DNA of 47,081 nucleotides from an uncultured Ignavibacteria bacterium (lineage in GTDB: Bacteria; Bacteroidota; Ignavibacteria; Tepidaquicellales; OLB5), in contig CALMYL010000026.1 in the NCBI GenBank assembly GCA_937873695.1, forward strand, positions 1 to 47,081, written 5' to 3'. How positions within the stretch are numbered: position 1 is the stretch's first letter; each line of letters begins with the position of its first letter. A program made the position numbers and the translations under genes. The notes under the pieces are model-generated. The model searched no databases and was not told the DNA's origin. It saw nothing but the letters and a program-made list of their open reading frames with translations. Positions 8,043 through 16,903 of the stretch are shown one piece after another.

Positions 8043-8546
8043 TTACTTTTTCGGAATCACATCGGGGGGAGTAAAGTACTCATAAAATACCCTGATGGTA
8101 CCGGGAATAATGAAAAACGGCAGCACTACACCGATAACAGCACCCGTAATTTCACGGGTTATGAATGAATTCTTCTGCACATCGGCAATATCAAGTCCAA
8201 CATCGAGAAGCATGAGTCCGACAGGGATGAATAGCCATAACAAAGATGGCAGATCGATATTACTCAGCTTGCGGATGAAGGGATATAGAATCACTCCCAG
8301 CAGAAATGCAAAGTATATTGCAGTGCAGCGTGAGCATACTCCCAGCTTTTCACCGAACAGATGATGCGAGCGCTCGCTTACCTGGTGGCATGATTTGGCA
8401 TAGAATGAATAAATTCCTTCGGAGATATCACCTTTTATGCCCTCATGACCAGCCCAGTACGGAGCAATGATTATACCCGCGCACCATAATACTGCTATAG
8501 CGAGTATGACTGAGAATATTACTTTTTGGTATCGTTTGGTTTGCAT
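8043..8546 (-). CDS. DUF2085 family membrane protein
   Basis: A 167-residue membrane protein of a widespread family without an assigned function. Diagnostic features are CHQVSERSHHLFGEKLGVCSRC (residues 53-74), where C53, H54, C71 and C74 are the conserved putative metal- or redox-site residues, and a membrane segment with aspartates (LMLLDVGLDIADV, near 111-123). Hydrophobic segments lie near 8-30, 76-92, 102-120 and 133-152. ATG at 8546 is the chosen start. It is the first of three small membrane-protein genes (DUF2085, unnamed, DUF2752) on the minus strand. The recurring cysteine motifs suggest a shared role at the membrane, which is inference. Confidence 0.82.
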   Translation of the reverse strand: MQTKRYQKVIFSVILAIAVLWCAGIIIAPYWAGHEGIKGDISEGIYSFYAKSCHQVSERSHHLFGEKLGVCSRCTAIYFAFLLGVILYPFIRKLSNIDLPSLLWLFIPVGLMLLDVGLDIADVQKNSFITREITGAVIGVVLPFFIIPGTIRVFYEYFTPPDVIPKK

Positions 8547-8555
8547 AGACTTTTA

Positions 8556-8581
8556 GTATCCCAAACCGGAGTTTGGGATAC
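8556..8581. repeat. Perfect 11-bp palindrome GTATCCCAAAC-CGGA-GTTTGGGATAC
   Basis: An 11-bp perfect stem with a 4-nt loop lies just upstream of the DUF2085 gene. There is no T-run. With the CGTGGCACGA repeats that follow, it makes the 8556-8760 gap a cluster of palindromic elements rather than a simple promoter region. Confidence 0.6.
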
Positions 8582-8593
8582 AGGTGTTAAAAT

Positions 8594-8760
8594 CATTTCG
8601 TGGCACGAGTATCTTTTATGACAATAGCTGCATTGTTTCGAAATTATTCGTGCCACGAAATGAGTGTTATAAATTGAGTATTGAATATCCAAACATGCCG
8701 GAATTTATTTTCCTGTATGAATACTCTATTCGTGGCACGAGAACTAGAAGCCGGCACGAA
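8594..8760. repeat. Cluster of CGTGGCACGA inverted repeats
   Basis: CATTTCGTGGCACGA at 8594-8608 pairs perfectly (15 bp) with TCGTGCCACGAAATG at 8648-8662. A third copy, TTCGTGGCACGA, lies at 8729-8740, and a decayed copy, CGGCACGAA, at 8752-8760. Spacers are AT-rich and non-coding. It could be a nested palindromic repeat element or a multi-site operator; the long perfect arms favour a repeat element. Confidence 0.65.
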
Positions 8761-8770
8761 CACTATTTCC

Positions 8771-8800
8771 AAAAAAAATGTCCCGCAAAATTACGGGACA
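8771..8800 (-). terminator. Intrinsic terminator of the PorV-like gene
   Basis: On the minus strand a stem TGTCCCG(T)/(A)CGGGACA with a loop of about 7 nt is followed by eight T residues (A-run at 8771-8778). It lies about 30 nt past the stop codon of the gene at 8828. Confidence 0.85.
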
Positions 8801-8827
8801 TTTATTCAAAATTCTATGATATAAATT

Positions 8828-9886
8828 TTATTTTTCACCTTTGCGCTTGAACTTCTCATCATCAAGCGTGAAAGTAACTGAAATTCTGTGTGTATTGCCA
8901 AGCTGATCCGAGCCATCGAATTTAGCGAATGAGTAATCTAAATTAAGCTTGGGCAATTTTACACCTGCGCCGAAAGTTAACTGTTTAACATCATTGTAAC
9001 CTACTCTTAAAGCAAACAGGTCCTTGAAACCGTATTCAAGTCCCGCATGCATATCAAAACTTACGGGTCCGACTGAAGCCAGTGATGCGAATTTTCTGTT
9101 CTCAAACCTTACGTCAAAATCCAGTGCAGGTGTAATCCTGCCAGTTTTGAAGAAAGGAATATCGTATGAACCGCCAATTTTGGCGGTTGGGGTTATCAGT
9201 TCTTTGCGGCCTGTATTCCATGCAAGCAGAGTTGTGGTAATATCCTGCAGGTTAGCACCTATGCGGAACTTAGGCGAAACGCTGTAAATCGCACCGATAT
9301 CAAAGCCAATTCCCCAGGCAGAGCCTTCATCAATTGAGCGTGAAATTACTTTCAAGTTCACACCGTATGAAAGCTTATCGCTGTGTTTTTTGGAATAAGT
9401 TGCAATGAAAGCCCAGTCAGCCGCGTTAAAGAATCTTATTTGGCTGTAATCAAGCCTGTCACCGTTATCAAAATAGCCGTTATTGTTCAGGTCAACCCAT
9501 GCATTTTTTGTGTTGGGCACATCATCAACACCAAGCCTAATAACGCTTAATCCAAGAGAAGCGTTAACACCCCAGGGAACTGCCACGGAACCATAGTCGT
9601 AATTGACAAGGTTACCGAAGCGTTCATCGTGCATTAATGAAAACTGAGGATAATTCATCATGGCAAGCGCACCGGGATTCCAGTAGCCTGCGGTTACATC
9701 ATTTACCAATGAAACGTAAGCTCCGCCCATGCCAAGGGGTCTGCCCCCAACGCCTATAGCTAAGAACTCACCTGCGTACTTATTTCCTGTACCCTGTGAA
9801 AGGAGATTTACTGATGAAGCAAAAAATAATAGAAGGAACAGAATTCTTCTGTGATTCATTAAGGAAGCAATTTTTGTTTTTTGCAT
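8828..9886 (-). CDS. PorV/PorQ family outer-membrane protein
   Basis: A 352-residue outer-membrane beta-barrel of the PorV/PorQ (UPF0164) family. PorV escorts secreted T9SS cargo from the translocon to the attachment complex by binding its C-terminal sorting domain. Seen are an N-terminal signal sequence (hydrophobic 14-30, ending LLSQ) and the family block FLAIGVGGRPLGMGGAYVSL near 40-59 followed by DVTAGYWNPGAL. The rest is alternating beta-strands ending in the short C-terminal strand typical of this barrel. An internal ATG at residue 10 (position 9859, MNHRRIL) is an alternative start. Whether it is PorV, PorQ or another paralogue cannot be told, but its position beside ten T9SS cargo genes fits a cargo-handling role. 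Confidence 0.85.
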   Translation of the reverse strand: MQKTKIASLMNHRRILFLLLFFASSVNLLSQGTGNKYAGEFLAIGVGGRPLGMGGAYVSLVNDVTAGYWNPGALAMMNYPQFSLMHDERFGNLVNYDYGSVAVPWGVNASLGLSVIRLGVDDVPNTKNAWVDLNNNGYFDNGDRLDYSQIRFFNAADWAFIATYSKKHSDKLSYGVNLKVISRSIDEGSAWGIGFDIGAIYSVSPKFRIGANLQDITTTLLAWNTGRKELITPTAKIGGSYDIPFFKTGRITPALDFDVRFENRKFASLASVGPVSFDMHAGLEYGFKDLFALRVGYNDVKQLTFGAGVKLPKLNLDYSFAKFDGSDQLGNTHRISVTFTLDDEKFKRKGEK

Positions 9887-10039
9887 TATTTTGCGAATAT
9901 TTGATTGGATAATAGTTAAAACAGAAGAATTTTCTCTATAATTCCCTTTCTATTTGCTGTAAATAACGAGAAATTTTTAAGTAAGTCAAGGAAGAATTTA
10001 AGGATAATTCTTAAAATAATGCAAATAATCATCAAAACT

Positions 10040-10942
10040 TCAGAATCTAACAGGTTTTACAGTGTATCCCTGCTTTTTCAGCAGGTTTAACAGGCCATAT
10101 TCACCGGGTAGATGCCCCGCCCCAACAGCAATAACAGCAGACTTGTAATTGATATAAGAAGGAAGCTTTTTCATCCAGAGCAGATTGCGGTTTTCAAGAA
10201 ACAAACTGTTTTCATTTCTGAACCTGCTGCCAAATATCCCGAAAGTACTCATACAGGAAAGGTCCTGCGACAGGTAACATGTATCCAAAGTATTCTTTGC
10301 AAGATCCATTTCTTCGCGTTTAATCCTGATAGTACTGAGGAGTATGGCCAATTGAGAATTAATAGAAATACTATCCATAAAATAACTTATTTGTTCTTCC
10401 ATGGTTTCAAGTCCTGCCAATTCTTTGTTTCGCTTATTCGCTTCAGTCATAAAATAGGTATCAAGAGTAGAGATGCCTGTATTATCCGAAGGCGCGCCTT
10501 TGACATAATTGCTGTAGAAGTAGATCAGCCAGTAAGCCATGGGTTTCAGAATAAAGTAGTTATCTGCGAAAGCTTTCAGCATTGGATTATTTCTGAAAAA
10601 ATTCACCATATATTCTTCATCATCAGGATCAGAAAAGCTGTAATAGTCATTTTTCTTCATTGTCATAGCCTTCACAAGGAACGCGGTATCAATTTCCATG
10701 CTCTCCACTTCTGTTATAATTACATCTGCGCTATTAATGCAGTTCAGCATAACCGAAGAAGTATCTACGAAAGCGCCGCTGACAAGGTGATTTGTACCAA
10801 ACAGATAAGACCTGAACGAAACATCACTGCGTGATATTTCCCACAAAAGGGAACTTGCGGGTTCATTACCTGTTGAATCTTCCTGCGCCATTAACCAGGA
10901 AGGTAATACTATAATGAATAATAAATATAAAAATGATCTCAT
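10040..10942 (-). CDS. TraB/GumN (Tiki-like) family secreted protein
   Basis: A 300-residue exported protein. After a signal peptide (1-19, ending LMAQ) it shows the TraB/GumN fold markers: SYLFGTNHL near 46-52 (GTNH at 49-52) and an acidic IITEVES strand soon after. A second G-x-x-H motif near the C-terminus (AVGAGHLPGEYGLLNLLKKQGY) completes the pair. In animal Tiki relatives these residues form a metalloprotease site; bacterial members are largely uncharacterised. It lies between the PorV-like gene and a small secreted protein gene on the same strand, with gaps of 150 and 40 nt, and could be co-transcribed with the latter. Confidence 0.85.
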   Translation of the reverse strand: MRSFLYLLFIIVLPSWLMAQEDSTGNEPASSLLWEISRSDVSFRSYLFGTNHLVSGAFVDTSSVMLNCINSADVIITEVESMEIDTAFLVKAMTMKKNDYYSFSDPDDEEYMVNFFRNNPMLKAFADNYFILKPMAYWLIYFYSNYVKGAPSDNTGISTLDTYFMTEANKRNKELAGLETMEEQISYFMDSISINSQLAILLSTIRIKREEMDLAKNTLDTCYLSQDLSCMSTFGIFGSRFRNENSLFLENRNLLWMKKLPSYINYKSAVIAVGAGHLPGEYGLLNLLKKQGYTVKPVRF

Positions 10943-10982
10943 ATTATTGAAGGATAATCAGTCAGTCAATGAAACTCACTAT

Positions 10983-11567
10983 CTAAAACTGCACATCTGC
11001 AGGAACGGTGAATTCATCGGCCGTAAAGGCCGGGTCTTCATTGATCAGAGTTGAAACTGTTTCATAACCGGGAGCTGTTGACCTGAGCATAATTCTATCC
11101 CACAGATAATACTTTGAGCTCTGCTGAAGTATGCTTACGGGTCCCTGGTAAACATCACAATCTTTACCATTCACAGTTTCAGTACCCTCAACTTTTTTAT
11201 AACTCATATATGCTTTACCCGGCGGAATACCCCTGAAGAAAACAGGGTACTGCAGGAACAGGGATACATAATCATCATCCCATGCGGATCTAAGCCCTTT
11301 TTTAACACCGTCTTTTTCGGTAACTGAAACAACTGTGCGTTCTGTAATATCTATATATGTTGTTACAATGCCGGTTTCATCAGGTGAATCACTGAGTTTT
11401 CTGACAAGCTTGTATTTATCGCCATCTTTATACAATTTAAAAACCATTTTGTTAGCTGAGTTTTTGTTTGAATGCTCATACTCTATATAAACCTTAACCG
11501 GATCAGCGTATACACTAACAGCGCAAATAAAGAAAAGAGCGAAAAGCAGCTTTTTGGATGGATTCAT
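10983..11567 (-). CDS. Small secreted protein, unknown function (DUF4412/LolA-like?)
   Basis: A 194-residue protein with a signal peptide (1-21, ending VYAD). The mature part is mostly predicted beta-strand: KVYIEYEHSNKNSANKMVFKLYKDGDKYKLVRKL, then TYIDITERTVVSVTE, then a NGKDCDVYQGP ... KYYLWDRIML strand pair. That order resembles DUF4412 or LolA-type periplasmic lipid-binding sheets, but similarity is only at the level of pattern. No catalytic motif is visible. It lies 40 nt upstream of the TraB/GumN gene and probably shares its transcript. Confidence 0.6.
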   Translation of the reverse strand: MNPSKKLLFALFFICAVSVYADPVKVYIEYEHSNKNSANKMVFKLYKDGDKYKLVRKLSDSPDETGIVTTYIDITERTVVSVTEKDGVKKGLRSAWDDDYVSLFLQYPVFFRGIPPGKAYMSYKKVEGTETVNGKDCDVYQGPVSILQQSSKYYLWDRIMLRSTAPGYETVSTLINEDPAFTADEFTVPADVQF

Positions 11568-11624
11568 GGCGGCTATAAATTAGTTTGATATTATTTTCTG
11601 TAATTTAAGGGCACTTTAATAAAT

Positions 11625-11650
11625 AAAAAAGGCGGGGTTTTTGACCCCGC
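11625..11650 (-). terminator. Intrinsic terminator of the SBBP/T9SS gene at 11676
   Basis: The stem GCGGGGT / ACCCCGC (11632-11638 and 11644-11650) is followed on the minus strand by CC and six T residues (A-run 11625-11630). Confidence 0.85.
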
Positions 11651-11675
11651 ACTTCAAATTACATTCAGTTTCCTG

Positions 11676-13307
11676 TTACTTAAGTAATATCATTTTTTTA
11701 ACTTCTGAAAAATGTTCAGATGAAAGTCTGTAGAAATAAGTTCCTGAGGCAAGCTGTGAACCTTCAAAGACATATGAGTACTTTCCCGCTTTTAAAACAT
11801 CATTAACCGGGACCGCAATTTCTTTACCAAGCATATCATATACTGCAAGTTTCACATGCGCGTTTACGGGAACCGAAAAAACAATTTTTGCAGCCGGGTT
11901 AAACGGATTTGGATAATTTTGCATAAGCTCAAACCGTTCGGGTATTTCGTTACCAATGAACTGAATACCAATGGGAGCCTGTACATATTTGATAAGAATA
12001 CCATCGGAGGCATCGTTGACGCCTGCAACAAAAACATTATTTATATTATCAACAGAAATACAGCGGCCGTTTTCTGAGTATGAAGTATTTACGCTTCCAT
12101 TTTGTTTCATTGCCCACAGCAGCGTACCTACAGTATTATATTTTACGGTAACAATATCAGAGCCTGTTGAGGATTCTCTTGAACCGCCGGTTATATATAC
12201 ATTCGCTGAGTCATCCAGGGCAATACCGGTAGCTACATTATCACCAGCCAGGTAATTGCCGATATATCTTGCTGCCCATAGTAAACTTCCTGCAGTATTA
12301 TATTTAATGGTTATATAATCCAGGTTAGAAACAGAACTGAATGAATAACCCGTCATGTAAATATTTCCGGCCGGGTCAATTTTCATATCCCTTACGGCAT
12401 CATTTCCGTTAGATGTGCCGTTATAGTATCTAACCCATTGCTGTATGCCGGCATTGTTATACTTTATCAAAGCAATATTCAAACCCTGGTTCAGGGTTTC
12501 CACATAACCCGCTGTGTACACATTTCCCTGTGCGTCTATAGCTATTTTGCTTGCGGCATCGCTGCTATCTATACCATTTTCAATGTACTCCTGCATCATT
12601 TGTGTGCCGTCAGGCTGGAACTTCATTGTGACAATTTTTGAAAAGACGTTTGTAAAAACGTCTGTTCCGCAGGCAAAAACATTCCCTGAGTTATCTATCT
12701 TAATATCAATTCCCCTGTCAAATCCTGCCTGTCCACCGGTAAAATCCCATTGAAAACCCCCTGAATTATTGTATTTAACTATAAGAATATCAAAGTCGGT
12801 TGTATTATTGCGGCTCATACCGCATATGTAGATATTACCGGCATTATCAAGCGTTAATGAAGAAACGTGATCATTACCATTTCCTGTGCCGTTATATGTT
12901 TTGCTCCAGACTAAACTGCCTGTGGCAGCATCTCTTTTCATTACAATAATATCTTTGACATTAAGAGATGATTCAACGTCACCTGTAATATAAACATAAC
13001 CATCCTTATAAAGGATGGCTACTCCGCCATCCTGTCCATCAGGAGTAACTGAGCTGTAATCGTGCTGCCAAACAAGCTCGCCGGAGGAGTTGTATTTTCT
13101 GAATATAATATCCCTCCCTGTAGTTGAATTGTAGATTGTACCCGTCAGATAAACATTACCGGAATCATCAACTGCTGATTTCGTGAAATAATCCTCGTTG
13201 TTTATGGAACCGTTTACGGTTTTTTCCCATTGCTTATATACCTGGGCATTAAGACCCGTAAGCATTAAAAGAGACATTAGAATTAAACTTAAAATTCCTT
13301 TTTTCAT
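11676..13307 (-). CDS. Secreted SBBP-repeat beta-propeller with T9SS sorting domain
   Basis: A 543-residue cell-surface or secreted protein. Signal peptide at 1-22 (ends GLNAQ). About eight blade repeats of roughly 50 residues follow, each with the pattern D-x-x-G-N-V-Y-[LIV]-T-G ... (D)-[IL]-x-[TIV]-[LIV]-K-[YF]-N-x-x-G-x-x-x-W. The last ~90 residues form a type A T9SS sorting domain: ELMQNYPNPFNPAAKI near 460-475, then the YDMLGKEI turn, KAGKYSYVFEGSQLASGTYFY, and a terminal MILLK. Family knowledge says such domains are removed on export or used to attach the protein to the surface. No ligand can be predicted. It is monocistronic with its own terminator. Confidence 0.9.
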   Translation of the reverse strand: MKKGILSLILMSLLMLTGLNAQVYKQWEKTVNGSINNEDYFTKSAVDDSGNVYLTGTIYNSTTGRDIIFRKYNSSGELVWQHDYSSVTPDGQDGGVAILYKDGYVYITGDVESSLNVKDIIVMKRDAATGSLVWSKTYNGTGNGNDHVSSLTLDNAGNIYICGMSRNNTTDFDILIVKYNNSGGFQWDFTGGQAGFDRGIDIKIDNSGNVFACGTDVFTNVFSKIVTMKFQPDGTQMMQEYIENGIDSSDAASKIAIDAQGNVYTAGYVETLNQGLNIALIKYNNAGIQQWVRYYNGTSNGNDAVRDMKIDPAGNIYMTGYSFSSVSNLDYITIKYNTAGSLLWAARYIGNYLAGDNVATGIALDDSANVYITGGSRESSTGSDIVTVKYNTVGTLLWAMKQNGSVNTSYSENGRCISVDNINNVFVAGVNDASDGILIKYVQAPIGIQFIGNEIPERFELMQNYPNPFNPAAKIVFSVPVNAHVKLAVYDMLGKEIAVPVNDVLKAGKYSYVFEGSQLASGTYFYRLSSEHFSEVKKMILLK

Positions 13308-13339
13308 TTCCTTTTATATTTGTAGTTCCGAGAAAAAAT

Positions 13340-13609
13340 TTACAGTTGTTTCATTACTGATTCGCTCCACAATCCGCCTGAGTTACTTTCAACCGCAGAT
13401 ACTCTGAACAAGTAAGTAGCTGAAGTATTTAGACCGGAAATTGTGCACTTAGGGTTAATAACATAGTCGACCTGTTCCCATTCATTTTTTTCGCCACCGG
13501 CATTCAACTCTACAATATATCCGGCAGCTTTACTTACGGCGTCCCACACCAAAATTATCTCACCATTTAACTCACCATCAATCGCCTTCAGATTACCGCC
13601 TGTTTTCAT
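13340..13609 (-). CDS. Orphan fibronectin type III domain protein
   Basis: An 89-residue protein made of one FnIII domain: strand B contains I-I-L-V-W-D-A-V (W near residue 22), then GYIVEL (strand C), ISGLNTSATYLFRVSAV (the conserved L...Y-x-[FY]-x-V signature near 57-74), and ESNSGGLWSESV. There is no signal peptide and no sorting domain, so it is predicted to be cytoplasmic, unlike typical FnIII modules in this group. It sits head-to-tail 30 nt upstream of the SBBP gene at 13307 and divergent from the gene at 13889. Confidence 0.65.
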   Translation of the reverse strand: MKTGGNLKAIDGELNGEIILVWDAVSKAAGYIVELNAGGEKNEWEQVDYVINPKCTISGLNTSATYLFRVSAVESNSGGLWSESVMKQL

Positions 13610-13888
13610 GAATTTTACCGTATGTTGAATAGATCCGTGCTGCTATTGCAATAATAGCTTTAAATAACCGCGACTAAAAAGAAACTTTTTAAAGTTTGTT
13701 CCTTTGAAATAAACAAAATCACTCAATATTTCCGAAAAAATTAATATCTTAAAGAATAATTTTTCTTTAAAAGGGCATAAATGAAAATTTTAACAAATTG
13801 TTTTGTAAAGCAGTGCTTTTAAAACAAAAAAAGCTTAAATTTAACAACTATTATTTTTTTATTTCCAAATCAATACAGTTTAAGTAAG

Positions 13889-15340
13889 TTGAAAAACAGC
13901 AATCTACTGGAAATATTCAGAACTTTTTCACCTAAGGAAATGAAGGAGTTCAAATATTTTGTTTCCTCTCCGTACTTTAACACCAATGAAAGTGTGATTT
14001 TATTATTCGAATTTATCAGGAAACATTTCCCTGATTTTCCGGATGATAAAATTGAGAAGAAATATGTTTATTCAAGAATTTTCGGAGGTGCGGATTATAA
14101 CGACGGTTTTATGAGAAAGGTAATGCACAGCCTTTTCCAGCTTGCTGAAAAATATATTTCGATACTCGGGTTCACAAAAAACAGCCCTGCAGTTAACGAT
14201 GTGCTTCTGCAGGAGTATTTTTCAAGGAACAGTTCGTCGCTTTTTTTGAAGACCTGGAAAAATACTTCTCCTGCCGGCAATAAAAATAATTTAATGAGTT
14301 CTGAACAATTCTATTACAGTTTTTTATCTTCATACCGTTATCTTGCATACGGAGCCGAGCATAAGAATGTTGACTTCATAAAATTCGCAGGCAAAAACGA
14401 TCTGCTGGAGCCTTTTGAATACCTGCAGGGGCATTATTATAATTCCATGATGAATTTATATGAATATTACCTTAATACACAAAGGATGGCGAAATTTGAA
14501 ATTGATGACCCTTATTTTGAGAACATTTTTAATTCATTTGATCAAAGAGTAATATCAAAATACCCATTCCTGAAGCTGCACAGTAATCTGATAAAAATGC
14601 TTAAAGAACCTTCAGCTGAAGAATACTTTTTCGAGAATAAAAAACTTCTCAGTGAAACCGCTTCTCATATAGCCGGAACAGACCTTGAAAACATATATAT
14701 AAATATGCAGAACTACTGCATGCGAAAAATAAGAGCCAACCGTGAAGAATATTCGAGAGAGTTATTTGAGTTATATAAAATGGAGCTTCGAGACAATGAT
14801 TTTTCTGCTGATAAACAGATCTCTGTCATATTATACAGAAATATAGTATTTACATCGCTTCAAATCTCAGAAACTGAATTTGCCGAAAGGTTTGCAGAAG
14901 ATCATAAAGATTTTCTTCCGGAAGAAGGAAAAGCAAGTTATTTCTATGCAAAGGCTCATATTTCTTTAAAAAAGGGTGACCTTGAATCAATAGGAAAATA
15001 CCTGAGCAGAATAAAAAGCGCAGATGAAATGCTTAAAGCCGATATCAAATCGATGTATATATTGCTTTACTATGAATCAGAGGCATATCACCAGTTTTAT
15101 TCTATGATAGACACATTCAGACACTTCCTCAAAAATAACACAGGCATATCAGATGAAAGAAAGGATATATACAGTCAGTTTGTGAATCTTGCTGCAAAAC
15201 TTTCCGCGGTTAAGGAAAATTTTTCTGCAGATAAATTATCCCGTTTAAAAGACGAGATCGGGAATAAAGAAAACCTCATAAATAAAAAATGGATTACAGA
15301 AAAGATAAACGAGCTTGAAAAGAATAATCTGAGCACCTGA
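13889..15340 (+). CDS. Unrecognised helical protein, SPYFN family paralogue 1
   Basis: A 483-residue, probably cytoplasmic protein (no signal peptide or membrane segment) that I cannot assign to a known family. It aligns without gaps with the products at 20348 and 35006 over residues 1-95: F13-S14, E17, F21, F24, SPYFN at 27-31, P48, F50, G67, Y70-N71-D72 and M75 are shared by all three. The remainder is rich in amphipathic helices with TPR-like spacing and ends with a shared N-K-K-W-I-x-x-K signature. Near the C-terminus a block like MIDTFRHFLKNNTG matches HIDSYRHFLINEKR of paralogue 2. The start is TTG; no ATG is in frame nearby upstream. It is convergent with the VWA gene across a shared hairpin. 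Confidence 0.8.
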   Translation: MKNSNLLEIFRTFSPKEMKEFKYFVSSPYFNTNESVILLFEFIRKHFPDFPDDKIEKKYVYSRIFGGADYNDGFMRKVMHSLFQLAEKYISILGFTKNSPAVNDVLLQEYFSRNSSSLFLKTWKNTSPAGNKNNLMSSEQFYYSFLSSYRYLAYGAEHKNVDFIKFAGKNDLLEPFEYLQGHYYNSMMNLYEYYLNTQRMAKFEIDDPYFENIFNSFDQRVISKYPFLKLHSNLIKMLKEPSAEEYFFENKKLLSETASHIAGTDLENIYINMQNYCMRKIRANREEYSRELFELYKMELRDNDFSADKQISVILYRNIVFTSLQISETEFAERFAEDHKDFLPEEGKASYFYAKAHISLKKGDLESIGKYLSRIKSADEMLKADIKSMYILLYYESEAYHQFYSMIDTFRHFLKNNTGISDERKDIYSQFVNLAAKLSAVKENFSADKLSRLKDEIGNKENLINKKWITEKINELEKNNLST

Positions 15341-15343
15341 TAT

Positions 15344-15371
15344 AAAAAAAGGCGGGGTTTTTAGCCCCGCC
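15344..15371 (-). terminator. Terminator of the VWA gene, shared hairpin with the convergent gene
   Basis: The stem GGCGGGG / CCCCGCC (15351-15357 and 15365-15371) has seven A residues on its left, which give a strong T-run on the minus transcript. On the plus strand only two T residues follow, so termination of the 13889 gene is weaker. Confidence 0.8.
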
Positions 15372-15395
15372 TTAGAAAATTAAGTTAATTATCGT

Positions 15396-16841
15396 CTAAT
15401 CATTCTTTTTACGTGTATTGTAGTTATCATATTTACCTGATTTCTGCATTTCATTCCGCTCCTCTTCAGATTTGGTTTCCACAGATTCAACATCTTTTGA
15501 GTACCTGTCAATATTTTCAGACTGGCGTTTCATTTCGGGAGAAGGTGCAACATCATTCATCTGTTTATCCATGTAGTCTCTTGCACCGCTCATCAGCTCC
15601 TTAGCTCTTGTAAAGTTGCCTTCATCAACATTCTTCAAAGCTTCTTCCATTATTTCGTTGGCTTCAAACATCGCAATATTCTGCACTACTGTTTCATTTT
15701 TGCTGCTGTTATACTTATCAATGCTTGATGTCTGTTCAGCATTATTGGTGTTCTTTTCTGATACCAGCCGGAAATCGGCGGTTACATCTTCGTATGTAAG
15801 CTCATTTTCAAATACAAGCTTCCTGGCAGAAGGATGAGTAATATCGAATTTTATTAAAACTGATTTTTTCTGACCGGAAAAGACATCTTTAAAATCAATG
15901 GTTACTTCATCGCCTTCAACATCATACGGATAGCCGAAAACCTTGCTAACCTTTAAGTTATCTTTGGGGAAACGTACTTTCATTTTAGTATTCTGCCCTA
16001 CCAGATTTTTCATATTGCGCAGCTCTGTAGCGAAAATTTCAGGGATATCGCTGGAATTTTTTATATAATAGTAGTTTCCTTTTCCATAATCCGCAATATC
16101 GGTCATCATGTTCTCGTTAAACTCTGTGCCAACGCCAAAAGTAGATATTGTTACCCCATCTCTGCGGTTCTTTTCTCTTACCATGTTCGAAAGTTTGTAC
16201 CTGTCTGTAATACCGCGGTTGGCAAGGCCATCACTTAACAGGAATACTTTATTGACATACCCGCGCATATAGTTATTGTTCACCTGGTCATATCCTTCAA
16301 ACATACCGCCGCTCAGGTTTGTAAATCCGCCGGGCTGTAAGGCATTTATTTTTTCTCGGAGTTCATATTTTTCGCGCACTATCATTGATTTCTGCAGTAC
16401 ATCCACGTAATCATCGTAAGTAACAATTGATACGTAATCATCTGTTCCGGCTTCATCAATAAGGTAATCAACCGCTTTTTTCACATATTCAAGTTTGTTT
16501 TTTTCACCCATCGAGCCGCTTCTATCTATAACGATAGAAATGTTCATCGGTGTTCTTTGTTTGGTTTCGCTGATCTTATCGGCTTCAAGATCAATGTAAA
16601 GATACACACTGTTCTTATCGTAGAAATAATTGTTATCAAGTGAACTTGTGAACTTGATGGGTCCGCTGCCTATTTTTCCGTTAGCCTGCGGAGTTGTGTT
16701 TATATTCCTGGCATTTGTCTGCTGCACTTTAACGGGATCACCTGTATTAAAAAATACAAGATAAGCTGAAACAGATAATGCTGTTAAAATGGTAATGACT
16801 GCCATCAGAGGTAAAAATGGTTTTTTTGCGTGTTTTTTCAT
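15396..16841 (-). CDS. Membrane-anchored von Willebrand factor A domain protein (YfbK-like)
   Basis: A 481-residue protein with an N-terminal membrane anchor (residues 10-32) and a periplasmic VWA domain. The metal-ion-dependent adhesion site is intact: D106-R-S-G-S (in SIVIDRSGSMG), a threonine/serine segment GGFTNLSGGM, and VFLLSDGLANRG. After the VWA fold come a beta-rich region (about 290-350) and a charged low-complexity tail (about 370-481, many K/E/N/D). This is the architecture of YfbK/BatA-like proteins whose partners are usually unknown. There is no T9SS domain. It is monocistronic, convergent with paralogue 1 of the SPYFN family. Confidence 0.87.
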   Translation of the reverse strand: MKKHAKKPFLPLMAVITILTALSVSAYLVFFNTGDPVKVQQTNARNINTTPQANGKIGSGPIKFTSSLDNNYFYDKNSVYLYIDLEADKISETKQRTPMNISIVIDRSGSMGEKNKLEYVKKAVDYLIDEAGTDDYVSIVTYDDYVDVLQKSMIVREKYELREKINALQPGGFTNLSGGMFEGYDQVNNNYMRGYVNKVFLLSDGLANRGITDRYKLSNMVREKNRRDGVTISTFGVGTEFNENMMTDIADYGKGNYYYIKNSSDIPEIFATELRNMKNLVGQNTKMKVRFPKDNLKVSKVFGYPYDVEGDEVTIDFKDVFSGQKKSVLIKFDITHPSARKLVFENELTYEDVTADFRLVSEKNTNNAEQTSSIDKYNSSKNETVVQNIAMFEANEIMEEALKNVDEGNFTRAKELMSGARDYMDKQMNDVAPSPEMKRQSENIDRYSKDVESVETKSEEERNEMQKSGKYDNYNTRKKND

Positions 16842-16903
16842 GGCTTTTAGAAGTTTATTTGGCTGTTATAATTTTTACTATAATAGTAAGATAAATGTTC
16901 CAT

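Noticed and set aside
10112-10834. 240-codon plus-strand ORF opposite the TraB/GumN gene
   Set aside because: Long but fully antisense to a gene with clear family motifs and a signal peptide; the product has no recognisable domain.
11676-13307. CRISPR-like periodicity in the propeller genes
   Set aside because: Repeats are degenerate protein blade repeats (about 150 nt apart) in open frames, not short identical direct repeats with unique spacers.
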